A stretch of DNA of 64,000 bases from Halobacteriovoraceae bacterium (GCA_002707495.1 PAMZ01000005.1:1-64000); one strand, 5' to 3'; counted from the stretch's first letter, positions 19,036 through 29,671 are shown. A program made the numbers and translations. Notes: generated from the sequence alone by a model not told the origin.

Positions 19036-19290
19036 TTATTCGCTTTCGCTATCACCAATTGACGCTACTGGGCAAGCCTCTAATTGCTCGGTGCAAAGCT
19101 CGACATCCTCTTCAGTAGTTGGCTGCTTGTAGATATAGGCGTTTCCATCCTCATCTTCAGCAAAAAAATCCGGAGCCCCGTTATAGCAAACATTACACGC
19201 GATACAACCTTCCCCATTCTCATCGTCTGGGTCAGTGCAATAAAATCTACCTTCAATATTTTTGGGGTGTTTTAAATCTGGATTTGCCAA
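19036..19290 (-). CDS. Small ferredoxin
   Basis: 84 residues, acidic, with CIACNVC at about 29-35 and a later CP (EACPVAS), the spacing of a single-cluster [4Fe-4S] or [3Fe-4S] ferredoxin. Cytoplasmic electron carrier; the partner is unknown. Translation starts at TTG (19288-19290), supported by GGAGG seven bases upstream and by no better start. It is divergent from the phosphosugar mutase gene over a 95-base gap that must contain both promoters. Confidence 0.87.
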   Translation of the reverse strand: MANPDLKHPKNIEGRFYCTDPDDENGEGCIACNVCYNGAPDFFAEDEDGNAYIYKQPTTEEDVELCTEQLEACPVASIGDSESE

Positions 19291-19385
19291 CTTTCAACCT
19301 CCAAGAAAATGGCAGGAAACTTTTCCTTTCTCGTCGTATTTATTATGATACAGGCAATTTATAACCTAAAAAGGAATAAAAGTAT

Positions 19386-21113
19386 ATGAAAGAAAGGGCG
19401 ATGCAATTGGCGAATGCCTGGGCAAATGATCAATACATAGACGAAGCTGATCGTGAGAAGCTAAAGAGTATGCTCTCAGACCCTGAGACTCACGAAGCTG
19501 AAATTATTGAATCATTTTACCAAGACCTTGAGTTTGGAACCGGAGGACTTCGAAGTATTCTCGGAATTGGCTCCAATAGAATGAATAAATATAATGTTCG
19601 AAAAGCAACCCAAGCTATGGTTAACGCTCTTAGAAGAACAAAGACTTCGGGAGGAACCGCCTGTGTTTCTTTTGACTGTAGGAATTTTTCTCGAGAATTT
19701 TCTCAGGAAGTTGCCTCTGTTTTCGCAGCCAATGGACTCAAAGTACATATCTACCAGAATCTTGCTCCTACACCTATGCTTTCCTATGCAATTCGACATT
19801 ATCAAGCAGACTTAGGGGTTATGGTTACCGCAAGCCACAACCCTAAACAATATAATGGATTTAAAGCTTATTGGTCGGATGGAGCGCAAGTAACACCCCC
19901 TGATGATCAGAATATAATCAATGAGTACAATAAACTCAACGAATGGACACAGATCAAAACTTGTGACTTTGAAGCGGCTCTCGACTCTGGGAAGATCCAA
20001 TGGGTAGATGAAGACTGCATCGAAGCTTTCTATCAAACCATCTACGACTCTGCTTTGGATCGTGAAATGTGTCTAACCCACGGGCGTGATGTTCATATAA
20101 TCTACACTCCTCTTCATGGTACGGGCTATATCCCTGCTCAAAAAGTTTCAAGTGAGATGGGATTTGAGAGATTCGAAATTGTTGAGTCTCAAGCCGTCTT
20201 TGATGGAAACTTCTCAACAATCAAAACGACACCAAATCCGGAAGACCCTGAAGCCTTAGAGCTAGCTGTTGCTATTATGCTTGAGGAAAACGCCGACGTT
20301 ACCTACGGAACTGACCCAGACGGAGACAGATTAGGCGTGGTCGTCAATCAAAAAGGCATTCCTTATTATCTGAATGGAAATCAAATTGCAATTTTGATGA
20401 TGCACTATATTTTGGAGCAAAAAACTAAACAAGGTACGCTGCCAGAAAAGCCACTTATCATAAAGAGCTTAGTTACAAGCCCTCTTCAAAACACCATCGC
20501 AAAAAAATATCAAACTGAAGTTAAAGACACACTAACTGGATTTAAATGGATGGCAAAACTTTGGAGAGAACTTGAAGATTCGGATTACGAATTTGTTTTT
20601 GCGAGTGAAGAGTCTTTTGGATATATGCCACATGAAAAGGTAAGAGACAAAGATGCGATAGCTTCGATTGCCCTTATGAACGAGATCGTCCTTTATTATA
20701 AACGAGAAGGTCTCAATCTCGTCGAAGCGTTAGATCAAATCTATGACAAGTTCGGTTATGCAGAAGAAAGTCTTGTGGCACTTACTTTTGAGGGGATTGA
20801 GGGAAAAGAAAAAATTAACCGTATCATGCAATACTACCGGGATAATCACTCCAAAAATATTGCTGGGCACGAAGTTTCAAATTTCAATGACTACCAAAAG
20901 GGGGTCAACGATATGACTCCAAGTAATGTTTTAGGCTTTGAATTCACAGATGGAACGAAGCTTTTTCTTAGACCGTCTGGAACTGAGCCGAAGATTAAGT
21001 TCTATACCATGGTACAAGTGACTGAAGGTGATCTCGCTGAGAAAAAGCAGACGGCTAAAAAATTGATTCAGGCGATTGAAAGTGAAATCAAAGAGCGGGT
21101 GGCTGGTCTGTGA
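19386..21113 (+). CDS. Alpha-phosphoglucomutase / phosphosugar mutase
   Basis: 575 residues of the alpha-D-phosphohexomutase superfamily, interconverting hexose 1- and 6-phosphates. The four expected loops are present: the phosphoserine site TASHNPKQYNG, the metal-binding DPDGDRLG, the sugar-binding EESFGYMPHE, and the phosphate-binding RPSGTEPKIKFY. Length and loop sequences resemble the PgcA/phosphoglucomutase-2 subgroup rather than the shorter ManB or GlmM. AAGGA lies upstream of the ATG. Its stop overlaps the GTG of queC (GTGA), so the two genes are translationally coupled, although their functions are unrelated as far as is known. Confidence 0.92.
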   Translation: MKERAMQLANAWANDQYIDEADREKLKSMLSDPETHEAEIIESFYQDLEFGTGGLRSILGIGSNRMNKYNVRKATQAMVNALRRTKTSGGTACVSFDCRNFSREFSQEVASVFAANGLKVHIYQNLAPTPMLSYAIRHYQADLGVMVTASHNPKQYNGFKAYWSDGAQVTPPDDQNIINEYNKLNEWTQIKTCDFEAALDSGKIQWVDEDCIEAFYQTIYDSALDREMCLTHGRDVHIIYTPLHGTGYIPAQKVSSEMGFERFEIVESQAVFDGNFSTIKTTPNPEDPEALELAVAIMLEENADVTYGTDPDGDRLGVVVNQKGIPYYLNGNQIAILMMHYILEQKTKQGTLPEKPLIIKSLVTSPLQNTIAKKYQTEVKDTLTGFKWMAKLWRELEDSDYEFVFASEESFGYMPHEKVRDKDAIASIALMNEIVLYYKREGLNLVEALDQIYDKFGYAEESLVALTFEGIEGKEKINRIMQYYRDNHSKNIAGHEVSNFNDYQKGVNDMTPSNVLGFEFTDGTKLFLRPSGTEPKIKFYTMVQVTEGDLAEKKQTAKKLIQAIESEIKERVAGL

Positions 21114-21781
21114 CTGCTATTGTTTTAGTCAGTGGGGGAATGGACTCAGCAGCCATTATTGGTTTGGCTGCCAAGAAGTACAATGACCTTGCGTTTCTTC
21201 ATATTACTTATGGTCAAAATACCGCTCAAAAAGAGCGGGAGTGCTTTGAAAAACTGGCTAACCACTATAAGGTTCCCAAGCATAAACAAAAAATAATTGA
21301 TATTAGTTTTCTAAGGCAGATCGGCGGCAGCTCCCTTACTGATGAACAGATTGAAGTCACAAATTTCCAAGGAGATTCCGATCAAATTCCTTCGAGTTAT
21401 GTCCCATTTAGGAACACTCATATCATTGCTTGCGCTGTATCCTGGGCTGAAGTCATAGGTGCTTCTAAAATTTACATAGGTGCCAATGAAGAAGATTCTC
21501 CTGGCTACCCTGATTGCAGACCCTCTTATTATCAGGCCTATAATGAACTCATAAAGCAAGGGACAAAGGACGGCTCTGTCAGTATTGAAACTCCTGTAAT
21601 TTCAATGACTAAATCTGAGATCATAAAATTGGCCAATCAAAACCAGGTTCCGCTGGAATTGACCTGGTCTTGTTATCGCAGTAACGATCTTGCCTGTGGG
21701 ACTTGTGACTCTTGTGCATTACGTTTAAGAGGTTTTAAAAAATTAAATCTTAAGGATCCAATTTCCTACGTGAATTCTTAA
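21110..21781 (+). CDS. queC: 7-cyano-7-deazaguanine synthase QueC
   Basis: Makes preQ0 from 7-carboxy-7-deazaguanine and ammonia using ATP, an early step of queuosine synthesis. The N-terminal PP-loop SGGMDSAA is intact, and the C-terminal zinc site is CYRSNDLACGTCDSC. GANEEDSPGYPDCR is the family substrate motif. 223 residues is the usual length. It starts at GTG overlapping the stop of the mutase gene. queD, queE and queF are not in this window; queG is at 3013-3960. Confidence 0.95.
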   Translation: MTAIVLVSGGMDSAAIIGLAAKKYNDLAFLHITYGQNTAQKERECFEKLANHYKVPKHKQKIIDISFLRQIGGSSLTDEQIEVTNFQGDSDQIPSSYVPFRNTHIIACAVSWAEVIGASKIYIGANEEDSPGYPDCRPSYYQAYNELIKQGTKDGSVSIETPVISMTKSEIIKLANQNQVPLELTWSCYRSNDLACGTCDSCALRLRGFKKLNLKDPISYVNS

Positions 21782-21818
21782 ACCTGTGAGATAATAGTCA
21801 CCTTACAAAGGATTCAAT

Positions 21819-22112
21819 ATGAAAATTTTATTGCTTACACTTTTGTTTTCTACCGTAGCTCTAGCTGAGGGTGGAAAAAATCAAAACTTTGCTGAGAATA
21901 AAGCCAAGGCCCTCAAAAATATTGATGCCAGAATTTCAGCTCTTACTCAGTTAAAGTCATGTATTGGTTCAGCTTCAGAAAGAGCTGATCTTAAGGAGTG
22001 CCGTCAAAAGCACAAATCAAACATGGAGCCACTCAGATCTGAATGGAAAGAGAAACGGGCAAAAAGAAAGGCTCAAAGAAAAGCTCGTAAAGAGCAAAAA
22101 GATCAAGACTAG
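21819..22112 (+). CDS. Small secreted basic protein (hypothetical)
   Basis: 97 residues with a clear signal peptide (cleavage after ALA, about residue 16). The mature part has two cysteines (SCIGS and KECRQ) that could form one disulfide, and a C-terminal helix packed with lysine and arginine (KRAKRKAQRKARK). AAAGGA precedes the ATG. It ends three bases before the convergent histidine kinase gene ends. A periplasmic role is likely; no family is recognised. Confidence 0.65.
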   Translation: MKILLLTLLFSTVALAEGGKNQNFAENKAKALKNIDARISALTQLKSCIGSASERADLKECRQKHKSNMEPLRSEWKEKRAKRKAQRKARKEQKDQD

Positions 22113-22114
22113 TT

Positions 22115-23593
22115 TTATTTTTCAACAAGGGGAAGAGTCACTCGAAAGCTCTTCCCTAAGTAATCATTTTCTATAATTTCAAGTGTTCCATCGTGTTCAA
22201 TGAGAAAACGAGCCACTATTGATAAACCAAGCCCTGTCCCTTTTCCAATATCTTTCGTTGTGAAAAAAGGCTCCAGAATTTTATCTCTTATTTCCTCAGG
22301 TATTCCTGGTCCAGAGTCCATGACGTCTATACGTACATAGCGGCCTTCTTTGTTTATTACCAGTTTGATCCATTTTTCCTCGGCGTTTGAGTCGGTGATA
22401 GCATCCCTTGCATTATTGATAAGATTTAAAAAGACCTGAGAGATCTTAACTTCATCACATCTGATAAAAAGTCTTTCAGAGTCCTTTTGAAGGGAAATAT
22501 CAATATCTTTGCTTTTTAAGGCCTCACGACAAAATTCAAAAGTATAATTTAGCATCTCTCCCAGCTCTACGACTGAATGCTCGTCTGAACGAGATTTTTG
22601 TGAAAGGTAATGGAGCCCTTTAACAATTTTAGCTATTCTCAATGCCGAACGCTCGATATCGCCAATGAATCGATTCATTTTTTCTTCGTCATGAGTACTT
22701 CTTTTCATAATAGATAATTTCCCAATCACGACAGTGAGTGGATTATTTATTTCATGAGCAATCCCAGCTGACATTTCCCCGACAGCAGCTAACTGGGCAG
22801 AAAATTCATTTCTCTTTCTCTCCTCCTCCAGTTCTTTTTGAGCCTCAATATCATCAGTAACATCAAGACGAATGGCCATGAAACCAATGATTTCCTGTTG
22901 GCGAAATTTTGGAAATATAAAAGTTCTCACCCAATAAATACTTCCATCCTTAGCTCTATTACAAATAAGACCTTCCCAAGCTGAGCCTGCTTTAATAGTC
23001 TTCCACATATCTCGGAAAAAAGTTTTATCGTGAGTTCCTGAATTTAAAATTCTATGATCCTTCCCAGCCAATTCACCGGGAGAATATTTTGAGACTTCAC
23101 AGAACTGATCATTTGCATATGTAATCTTTCCAAATTTATCTGTCTCAGCAACAATAAAGTAGTCATTAATTAATGCAGTAAGATTGGTGTACTTCTCCTC
23201 TGCAGCTCTCGACCTCTCAAATAATTTAGCCTCAGCACTAACATCTTTTAAAGTCCCCATCACACTTACGATTCTTTCATTCTCTCGGATGGGTCTTCCC
23301 GTAGTCACCACATGAACAATATCACCAATCGAGTTTCTGATTCTCAACTTTAAGCGAAAAGATCGTCCCTTATTGGCACAATCATCAAAGGCCTCTAAAA
23401 ACTTCTCTCTATCATCCTCATGATAAAAATTTAAAGCTTCAGTGGTATTGATATCGTGACCATTCTCAACGGCATGAATTTTATAGGTATAATCACTCCA
23501 GGTAAGTTTCTCGGTAATAAGATCGAAATACCAACAACCGGTAGAGGTAGACTCCTCTAATTCTCTAAATAGTAACTTCTGATCTCTATACAT
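22115..23593 (-). CDS. PAS-domain sensor histidine kinase (soluble, orphan)
   Basis: 492 residues with no membrane segment. Two PAS domains lie at about 10-125 and 135-255 (the second with the typical [17 protein letters not shown] and PAC-like segment), followed by a HisKA domain with H-box [14 protein letters not shown] (His280 the phosphorylation site) and an HATPase domain with [19 protein letters not shown] and GTGLGLSI. It should autophosphorylate in response to a cytoplasmic signal. No response regulator is adjacent. A TATAAT-like box is at 23613-23618 on the minus strand, giving a short leader. Confidence 0.93.
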   Translation of the reverse strand: MYRDQKLLFRELEESTSTGCWYFDLITEKLTWSDYTYKIHAVENGHDINTTEALNFYHEDDREKFLEAFDDCANKGRSFRLKLRIRNSIGDIVHVVTTGRPIRENERIVSVMGTLKDVSAEAKLFERSRAAEEKYTNLTALINDYFIVAETDKFGKITYANDQFCEVSKYSPGELAGKDHRILNSGTHDKTFFRDMWKTIKAGSAWEGLICNRAKDGSIYWVRTFIFPKFRQQEIIGFMAIRLDVTDDIEAQKELEEERKRNEFSAQLAAVGEMSAGIAHEINNPLTVVIGKLSIMKRSTHDEEKMNRFIGDIERSALRIAKIVKGLHYLSQKSRSDEHSVVELGEMLNYTFEFCREALKSKDIDISLQKDSERLFIRCDEVKISQVFLNLINNARDAITDSNAEEKWIKLVINKEGRYVRIDVMDSGPGIPEEIRDKILEPFFTTKDIGKGTGLGLSIVARFLIEHDGTLEIIENDYLGKSFRVTLPLVEK

Positions 23594-23720
23594 ATATTTC
23601 CACTGTTCAAAAATTATAAAACAGCTTATCTTAAGAAGAGCTTAATTCGACAAATATTAGAAATTTAATGATATATATTAGGATTTTATTAAAAAAGATT
23701 TTCTTGAAAGCTAGAACTAG

Positions 23721-24674
23721 TTAATATAATTGAACAAAATCACCCTCTGTCACACTTCCTCCACTATGCAAAATTGAGACAGCTCCATCAGGACCAAAAT
23801 AGTCAATAATCTCAAGGGTGCCCTTTACTTCACCTTTACTAACACCCAGAAGTGCCCCAGTTTCTGGATCATAAATTTCCTCACCCTCAGTCATGACCTT
23901 TAAGATATCCCCTACATTAAGTCCGGATCGCCTACCTGCATTCACATAGACCTTTGAACCAATAATTCTGGCCACTCTTCCGGTCCAATCGAGTTTTTCA
24001 CCTAGTTTAGCAATTTTTGGAACAAATCTTCGAACGGCAACTTTCACAGAGTAGCGAAGAAGATCTCGTCGATATTCAATAGTGGCATCTCTTTGACTCA
24101 TAAAGAATCGAAAGGAAGAATCGTTGATGTTTCCATCTATTTTTTCACTGAAAATCTCTTTATTGGCCACAACATCAAATATTCTTATTTCAACTTCTGA
24201 CTCAGCATAAGATTTCGTTTTTCGGACAAAGCCTATCTCATCAGATTTCTGTCTAACCCTAGCATTGGTAATTCTTCCAAAGACCACTAAGTTCACACCG
24301 GAAAGTTTCGCTTTCCTGGAGAGCTGGGCTAGCTTCAAACCACCACCAGCGAATATCTCTTTAGAGGATCCAAACAAGGATGAAGCTTCAGGATCTACCA
24401 CAAAGTCTTTAGTCCTCGACATTTCTCTTCTTAATTCTTCAGTAGCGGTAATAGCTAAATCTTCTTTGCCGAAAGGAGATTCATTATAGAGTCTAAGCAA
24501 AGCAATTTTCTTTTTAATAGGGCTAAAAACATCTTGAGGATTAGGCTTGCCATAGTAATTATTCTGCCTCGGAGCATAGCCCGACCCTTTTCTACGGATG
24601 GGCTGTTGAGTACAAGCCGCAAGTAGAACAATCAATCCAAAAAATAGACTATATTTTTGTGCCTTCAGTATCAC
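23721..24674 (-). CDS. FlgT-like / CsgG-fold lipoprotein
   Basis: 317 residues starting at GTG inside the end of the preceding gene (26-base overlap). The lipoprotein signal ends at LAAC, with Cys21. The middle part (IALLRLYNESPFG, LVVFGRITNARV, EVEIRIFDVVANKEIF) has the TolB-N/CsgG-like fold pattern. The C-terminal 90 residues (GRVARIIGSKVYVNAG, SGLNVGDILKV, DPETGALLGVSKGEV) match the C-terminal domain of the flagellar assembly protein FlgT. In Vibrio, FlgT builds the H ring of the flagellar basal body; a role in an outer-membrane or flagellar ring here is an inference from the domain. Confidence 0.75.
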   Translation of the reverse strand: MILKAQKYSLFFGLIVLLAACTQQPIRRKGSGYAPRQNNYYGKPNPQDVFSPIKKKIALLRLYNESPFGKEDLAITATEELRREMSRTKDFVVDPEASSLFGSSKEIFAGGGLKLAQLSRKAKLSGVNLVVFGRITNARVRQKSDEIGFVRKTKSYAESEVEIRIFDVVANKEIFSEKIDGNINDSSFRFFMSQRDATIEYRRDLLRYSVKVAVRRFVPKIAKLGEKLDWTGRVARIIGSKVYVNAGRRSGLNVGDILKVMTEGEEIYDPETGALLGVSKGEVKGTLEIIDYFGPDGAVSILHSGGSVTEGDFVQLY

Positions 24675-25980
24675 CCTTAAATTTTATACCAAGCTCGTCA
24701 ACTGTATCAACTACCTCAAATCCTAGACCTTTTTTTGCCGCCTGAACTCTCACTTGATTTAATAAGAGTTTGATTTGGTCAATTTTTCCATCAAAAAAGA
24801 AGATCACGTCAGCTTTTCCCTGACTAATAGACTCAATTTCAGTGCGAAGTGAATACTTAACTCCTTCGTCACTGACCATATCTAGAATCTCTTGGATATT
24901 ATTTATACTTTGGAAGTCATGAAGACTCACTCTTTGTATAGACTTTATAGGAGTAATATTCTTTATACTCTGAGTGACCTTTGGGAAATGATCTCTTCCC
25001 AATTGATAGAGATGATTAGCCAATATATTGGCCAAACTTGAACTTTTAGCAAGCCTATACTCCTTAGTTTCAGGTCTCATAGAAAAAGTCTCGATAACAT
25101 AGTTAGATTGAAGATTTTTTAAAAAAGCTTCCCCTCTGTATTGATATTGGTAAGTGGAGAGGGCAGGATTTGAATCTTCAAGTTCTAATTGTAGGTTAAG
25201 ATCCAAGAGAAGGGAGTTCATAAACTCAGGAGGAACATTCACTAGCATATCTGTAGTGGGCAGATTCTGAAACGTCTTTAATTTTTGTCCTAACTCTCCC
25301 TGAATGAGCACAACATTCGAAATATTTGGTGGTTTATTAATCAAAAACCAATCAACCCATTTTTTCGAAATGACGCCATCGAATTCTTTTTCATTTTCAA
25401 TTTCAATATCAGAGTATGAAAATCCTCTTAGATCAAAATTAACTTTTACATAAAGTGTTCCGTCACTAATGGACTGCTTTCCTTTTACAAAAGAATAATA
25501 AAATTGATTCAATTTTCCTCTATCCACATCCCCTTCTATCGAAATATATCGATTTCTAGGCCATTTTTGTGACCGAGAGATTTTCTTAACAACCCATCTA
25601 GGAATAATATTATTGATCCCTCCAAAAGAGCGCTCTTTAATCAGTTTTTTCCGACGTAATTCTTTTTCATAATTATTCATCTGAGCACGACTAGAATCTG
25701 CACTAATTTTATATTTAGCTTTAAGATCTGCTTCTAATTGTGCGTAACTTTTCTCAAGAGATGAATTATATTTTTGCCAAAAAAGCTCTGTATTTAACCC
25801 CAGATTCGAAAGCTCTTTAGTGATAATATCTTTGAAGCCTTCGTGAACAAGTTGTTTTTTTATAAAATCATAGCTGTCGTCATCATCCGCTTTAAATTTC
25901 CCTCTTCCTCTCGTGAAGTCTTTGGAAAAACAAAGTGAAGTTGCTATCAAGCAACAAAGGAAAAATGAAATTTTACGCAT
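24649..25980 (-). CDS. Secreted protein paired with the FlgT-like lipoprotein (hypothetical)
   Basis: 443 residues from the ATG at 25980, preceded by AGGAAA; a longer in-frame start at 26025 would lie inside dnaE and is not needed. The N-terminus MRKISFFLCCLIATSLCFS is a signal peptide. The first third is helical and charged; the rest alternates strands and helices with DVIFFFDGKIDQIKLL near the end, compatible with CsgG/FlgT-type periplasmic folds. Its gene overlaps that of the FlgT-like lipoprotein, so the two probably act together at the cell envelope. It follows dnaE by ten bases. No confident family assignment. Confidence 0.68.
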   Translation of the reverse strand: MRKISFFLCCLIATSLCFSKDFTRGRGKFKADDDDSYDFIKKQLVHEGFKDIITKELSNLGLNTELFWQKYNSSLEKSYAQLEADLKAKYKISADSSRAQMNNYEKELRRKKLIKERSFGGINNIIPRWVVKKISRSQKWPRNRYISIEGDVDRGKLNQFYYSFVKGKQSISDGTLYVKVNFDLRGFSYSDIEIENEKEFDGVISKKWVDWFLINKPPNISNVVLIQGELGQKLKTFQNLPTTDMLVNVPPEFMNSLLLDLNLQLELEDSNPALSTYQYQYRGEAFLKNLQSNYVIETFSMRPETKEYRLAKSSSLANILANHLYQLGRDHFPKVTQSIKNITPIKSIQRVSLHDFQSINNIQEILDMVSDEGVKYSLRTEIESISQGKADVIFFFDGKIDQIKLLLNQVRVQAAKKGLGFEVVDTVDELGIKFKGDTEGTKI

Positions 25981-25990
25981 AAACAGTTTC

Positions 25991-28900
25991 CTAGTTGAGG
26001 TTGGCTGGTTTCTCAAGCTTTCCATCTACTATAAAACTAACGGAGTTATTATTCAATAAGTCGTTAATGCGAGCTGCCATTTGAGGAGTAGGATTTACCA
26101 AATAATTTTCATCAAGATTAAGTTTGGCCCGCCCCTCAATCGATTCAAAAACTAAATGAGTGGGAACGCTCCCTCGAAAACTTAGAAGGAGTTGTTTAAG
26201 CTTGGGAAGCGTATAATCAGTCAACTGAGTGGTTTGAATATTAATTCTCACAGCTGAGACTCTATCATCGGATTCATCCGTTAAGGCCCTTACCGAATTA
26301 ACATAAAAGCTTCTTCGGTCATCAGACAACCTAACATATCCTCCAAGAACGATGGGCTCGTCGCCTTGTTCGAGGTATTCAAAATACTCTGCATATGTTT
26401 TGGGAAACATGATACATTCGATTTTTCCACTCAGATCTTCTAAAGTGACAAAGGCCATCTTGTCGCCTTTTTTCGTCATAATAACTTTTTTCTCCGAGAT
26501 AATCCCTGCAATAGTGAGATTTCTTTTACTAGGATCATTAACCCTTGCATCACGATTTCTAAAGTCAAACTCAGGCTTTGCCATCTGCTCTAATCCATGA
26601 ATTTCTGAAATCGACATAGAGGTAAGTTCAGTTATGATATCTCCATATTTATCAAGCGGATGCCCAGAAACATAAATCCCGAGAAGAAGTTGCTCATAAC
26701 TAAGCTTCTCTCTCTCTTCGAAATCTGATACGCGATTTAAGTTAAGCATCTCCTCTTTAGGCTCTTCAATCGTCCCCATGTCAAAAAGATTTGCTTGCCC
26801 AAGAGAGCGCTCTTCTTGTTTCTTCTGAGCGTAGGCAACCACAAGCTCCATATTCTCTAGAAGTGTAGCTCGGTTCATCTCCTCACAATCGTCAAATGCA
26901 CCGACTTTAATCAAAGACTCGATGACTCTTTTATTGCAAGATTTCATACTGACACGTTCACAAAAATCAATAAATCCTTTAAAAGGTCCATTTTCTTCAC
27001 GCTCAGTAATTATGGCATTAACGGGACCTTCCCCTACATTTTTTATAGCTCCCATTCCAAAACGGATATTGTCTTCTATCACGTTGAATAAAAATAAAGA
27101 CTCATTTACATCAGGAGGAAGAATCTCAATTCCCTCTTCGCGAGCATCGTTAATATACATAGTGATTTTGTCGGTATTCGACATCTCTGTACCGAGAAGT
27201 GCTGCAAAGAATTGGGCTTTATAATAGAGTTTCAGAAAGGCTGTTTGATAAGCAATAACTGCATATGCAACAGCGTGTGACTTATTGAAACCATACTTGG
27301 CAAACTCGGCCATGAGGTCATAAATTTCACCCGATTTTTTAACCTCATATCCACGCTCTTTCGCTCCATTCAGAAAGATTTCACGATGGCGGGCCATCTC
27401 TTTTTCTTTCTTCTTACCCATGGCGCGTCTAAGCATATCCGCTTCACCAAGAGAATATCCACCAACTGTTCTGGCGATGTTCATAACCTGTTCTTGATAA
27501 ACAATAATCCCGTAAGTATCTCTGAGAATGGGCTCTAAACTTTTTTCACCTTCAAAGAAATAATCAACTTCTTTACGACCGAATTTACGCTCAATGAATT
27601 CGTCATGCATACCAAGTCCCATGGGACCAGGTCTATAAAGGGCGTTAATAGCGGTAATATCGTCAATAGATTCTGGCTTTAGTCTTTTACAAAGATCCTT
27701 CATCCCACTAGATTCAAGTTGGAAAACCCCTGTGGTCGTTCCATCTGAGATATAGTCATAGACTTCTTTGTCATTCATATCAATCGACTCAATATCGAAA
27801 TCTTCTTTATGATCGCGGCGGATAAAATTAGAAGCGTTCTGAATAACTGTTAAAGTTTTGAGTCCTAAAAAGTCGAATTTAACGAGACCTACCTGTTCTG
27901 AAAAGTCTTTATCAAATTGAACAACTTGCTCACCCTCACGACCTTTATAAAGCGGGCAGTATTTTACCAAAGGCTCATTCGTAATGATAACACCAGCGGC
28001 ATGAATGGATGCATGCCGAAGAAGCCCTTCAAGTCTTCTCGAAATATGAATGATTCTTTTAATCTTTGGATCTTTTTCACTAAGCTCGAGAAGCTTAGGT
28101 TCCATATCTAGCGCTTTCTCAAGCGTGATTCCTAGTTCGTCGGGAATTAATTTTGCAAGTGCATCAGTCTCAGCATAGGGAAGTCCAAAAACCCGAGAGA
28201 CATCCCGGATAACAGCTTTTGCTTGAAGCTTTCCAAAAGTTATAATCTGGCCAACTTTCTCTTCACCATATTTCTTAGTCACATATTCAATAACTTCTGG
28301 TCTTCGATCCTGACAAAAATCAACATCAAAATCTGGCATTGAAATACGCTCAAGATTAATAAATCTTTCAAAAAGAAGATTATAAGGAAGCGGATTAATA
28401 TTAGTAATTCTTAAAGCATAAGCGACAAGGGAGCCTGCACCGGAACCACGACCAGGACCGACAGGAATATCTCTTTCTTTCGCCCAGCTGATGAAGTCCG
28501 ATACGATACAAAAATAACCTGGAAAACCCATCTGTAAAATCGTATCGATTTCAATTTGAAGTCTTTCATAGTACTGAGGTTTAAGTTCACTCTCCCAGTT
28601 TGGAAGTTTTACTAAATCTCTAAAATGAGGACCTTTAAATCTTACTTCAAGTCCCTCAAAGGAAGTACGTTTAAAATATTCCTCAGTTGTTTCTCCAGTT
28701 TCTATATGTTGATCAAAATCAGGCAAATGATAAACTTGCTTACCCTCTTCGTCTTCCCAAGTGATCTCTAAATTACATTTATCAGCTATCTCTAACGTGG
28801 CATCACAAGCTTCAGGGAGATCACTAAACTTATCGCGCATCTCTTCAGCTGATTTAAAATAAAATTCATCTGCCGTGAGCTTCATTCTCTTTTCATCTAG

Positions 28901-29671
28901 AAAAGTCTTTCCTGTTTGAATACACAAGAGAACTTCTTGAGCGGCAGCATCTGTTCTAGTGAGATAATGACAATCGTTTGTCGCTACAAGTTTCATCTTA
29001 TGAACCTGAGCGTATTCAATTATCTTTTCATAAACCTGTTCTTCCTCAAGTCCATGTCTTTGAATTTCTAAATAGAAATCATCTTGAAAAATTTCACTTA
29101 GTTTTTGAATCGCTGTATGAGCACGATCTTCTTGACCTGTAAAAAAATTAAAGGCAACTTCACCTTTTAGGCAGGCCGTGGTGGCAACCAAACCTTCGGA
29201 GTGTTCTTTTAAAAGTTCTAAATCAACTCTTGGCTTATAGTAAAATCCCTCAAGGTAAGCCTTGGATAAAAGCTTACAAAGATTCTCATATCCTTTTTGG
29301 TTTTTGCATAAAAGTACGAGGTGGTGAATTTGGTGTTTACTCTCCTGCTCATCTTGAGTTGAGAGTGACTTACTATTTTTAGGAGGTCTTCGATCGAACC
29401 TAGATCCTGGAGTAAAATAAACTTCCGAGCCTAAGATTGGCTTGATTCCGTTTTTAATCGCCTTTGTATAGAAATCAATAGCACCAAACATATTGCCATG
29501 ATCGGTCATCGCGATAGATTTCATGCCGTATTCTTTGGCCTTTTCAAAGAGGTCATCGAGTCTTAAAGCCCCATCGAGCAGGGAATACTGAGTGTGCAAG
29601 TGAAGATGAACAAAGTCCTCTTTGTGATCCTCTTGCATTTTTAAATTTGGGTACTGGAAAGGATTTTTCAT
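25991..29671 (-). CDS. dnaE: DNA polymerase III alpha subunit
   Basis: 1226-residue replicative polymerase. The PHP domain opens with FVHLHLHTQYSLLDGA; the palm contains the catalytic MPDFDVDF, and GPGRGSGAGSLVAY is the family active-site motif. A helix-hairpin-helix region and an OB fold follow (IAGIISEKKVIMTKKG), and a short C-terminal domain completes the DnaE1 arrangement. Its length is slightly above the E. coli 1160. There is no proofreading exonuclease insert, so it is DnaE and not PolC. The unit ahead is closed by a terminator at 29775-29806, and a possible promoter lies in the 100 bases between. Confidence 0.97.
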   Translation of the reverse strand: MKNPFQYPNLKMQEDHKEDFVHLHLHTQYSLLDGALRLDDLFEKAKEYGMKSIAMTDHGNMFGAIDFYTKAIKNGIKPILGSEVYFTPGSRFDRRPPKNSKSLSTQDEQESKHQIHHLVLLCKNQKGYENLCKLLSKAYLEGFYYKPRVDLELLKEHSEGLVATTACLKGEVAFNFFTGQEDRAHTAIQKLSEIFQDDFYLEIQRHGLEEEQVYEKIIEYAQVHKMKLVATNDCHYLTRTDAAAQEVLLCIQTGKTFLDEKRMKLTADEFYFKSAEEMRDKFSDLPEACDATLEIADKCNLEITWEDEEGKQVYHLPDFDQHIETGETTEEYFKRTSFEGLEVRFKGPHFRDLVKLPNWESELKPQYYERLQIEIDTILQMGFPGYFCIVSDFISWAKERDIPVGPGRGSGAGSLVAYALRITNINPLPYNLLFERFINLERISMPDFDVDFCQDRRPEVIEYVTKKYGEEKVGQIITFGKLQAKAVIRDVSRVFGLPYAETDALAKLIPDELGITLEKALDMEPKLLELSEKDPKIKRIIHISRRLEGLLRHASIHAAGVIITNEPLVKYCPLYKGREGEQVVQFDKDFSEQVGLVKFDFLGLKTLTVIQNASNFIRRDHKEDFDIESIDMNDKEVYDYISDGTTTGVFQLESSGMKDLCKRLKPESIDDITAINALYRPGPMGLGMHDEFIERKFGRKEVDYFFEGEKSLEPILRDTYGIIVYQEQVMNIARTVGGYSLGEADMLRRAMGKKKEKEMARHREIFLNGAKERGYEVKKSGEIYDLMAEFAKYGFNKSHAVAYAVIAYQTAFLKLYYKAQFFAALLGTEMSNTDKITMYINDAREEGIEILPPDVNESLFLFNVIEDNIRFGMGAIKNVGEGPVNAIITEREENGPFKGFIDFCERVSMKSCNKRVIESLIKVGAFDDCEEMNRATLLENMELVVAYAQKKQEERSLGQANLFDMGTIEEPKEEMLNLNRVSDFEEREKLSYEQLLLGIYVSGHPLDKYGDIITELTSMSISEIHGLEQMAKPEFDFRNRDARVNDPSKRNLTIAGIISEKKVIMTKKGDKMAFVTLEDLSGKIECIMFPKTYAEYFEYLEQGDEPIVLGGYVRLSDDRRSFYVNSVRALTDESDDRVSAVRINIQTTQLTDYTLPKLKQLLLSFRGSVPTHLVFESIEGRAKLNLDENYLVNPTPQMAARINDLLNNNSVSFIVDGKLEKPANLN

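Noticed and set aside
19512..20220. Several minus-strand frames within the phosphosugar mutase
   Set aside because: They overlap a clear enzyme gene with all catalytic loops and have no starts with binding sites.
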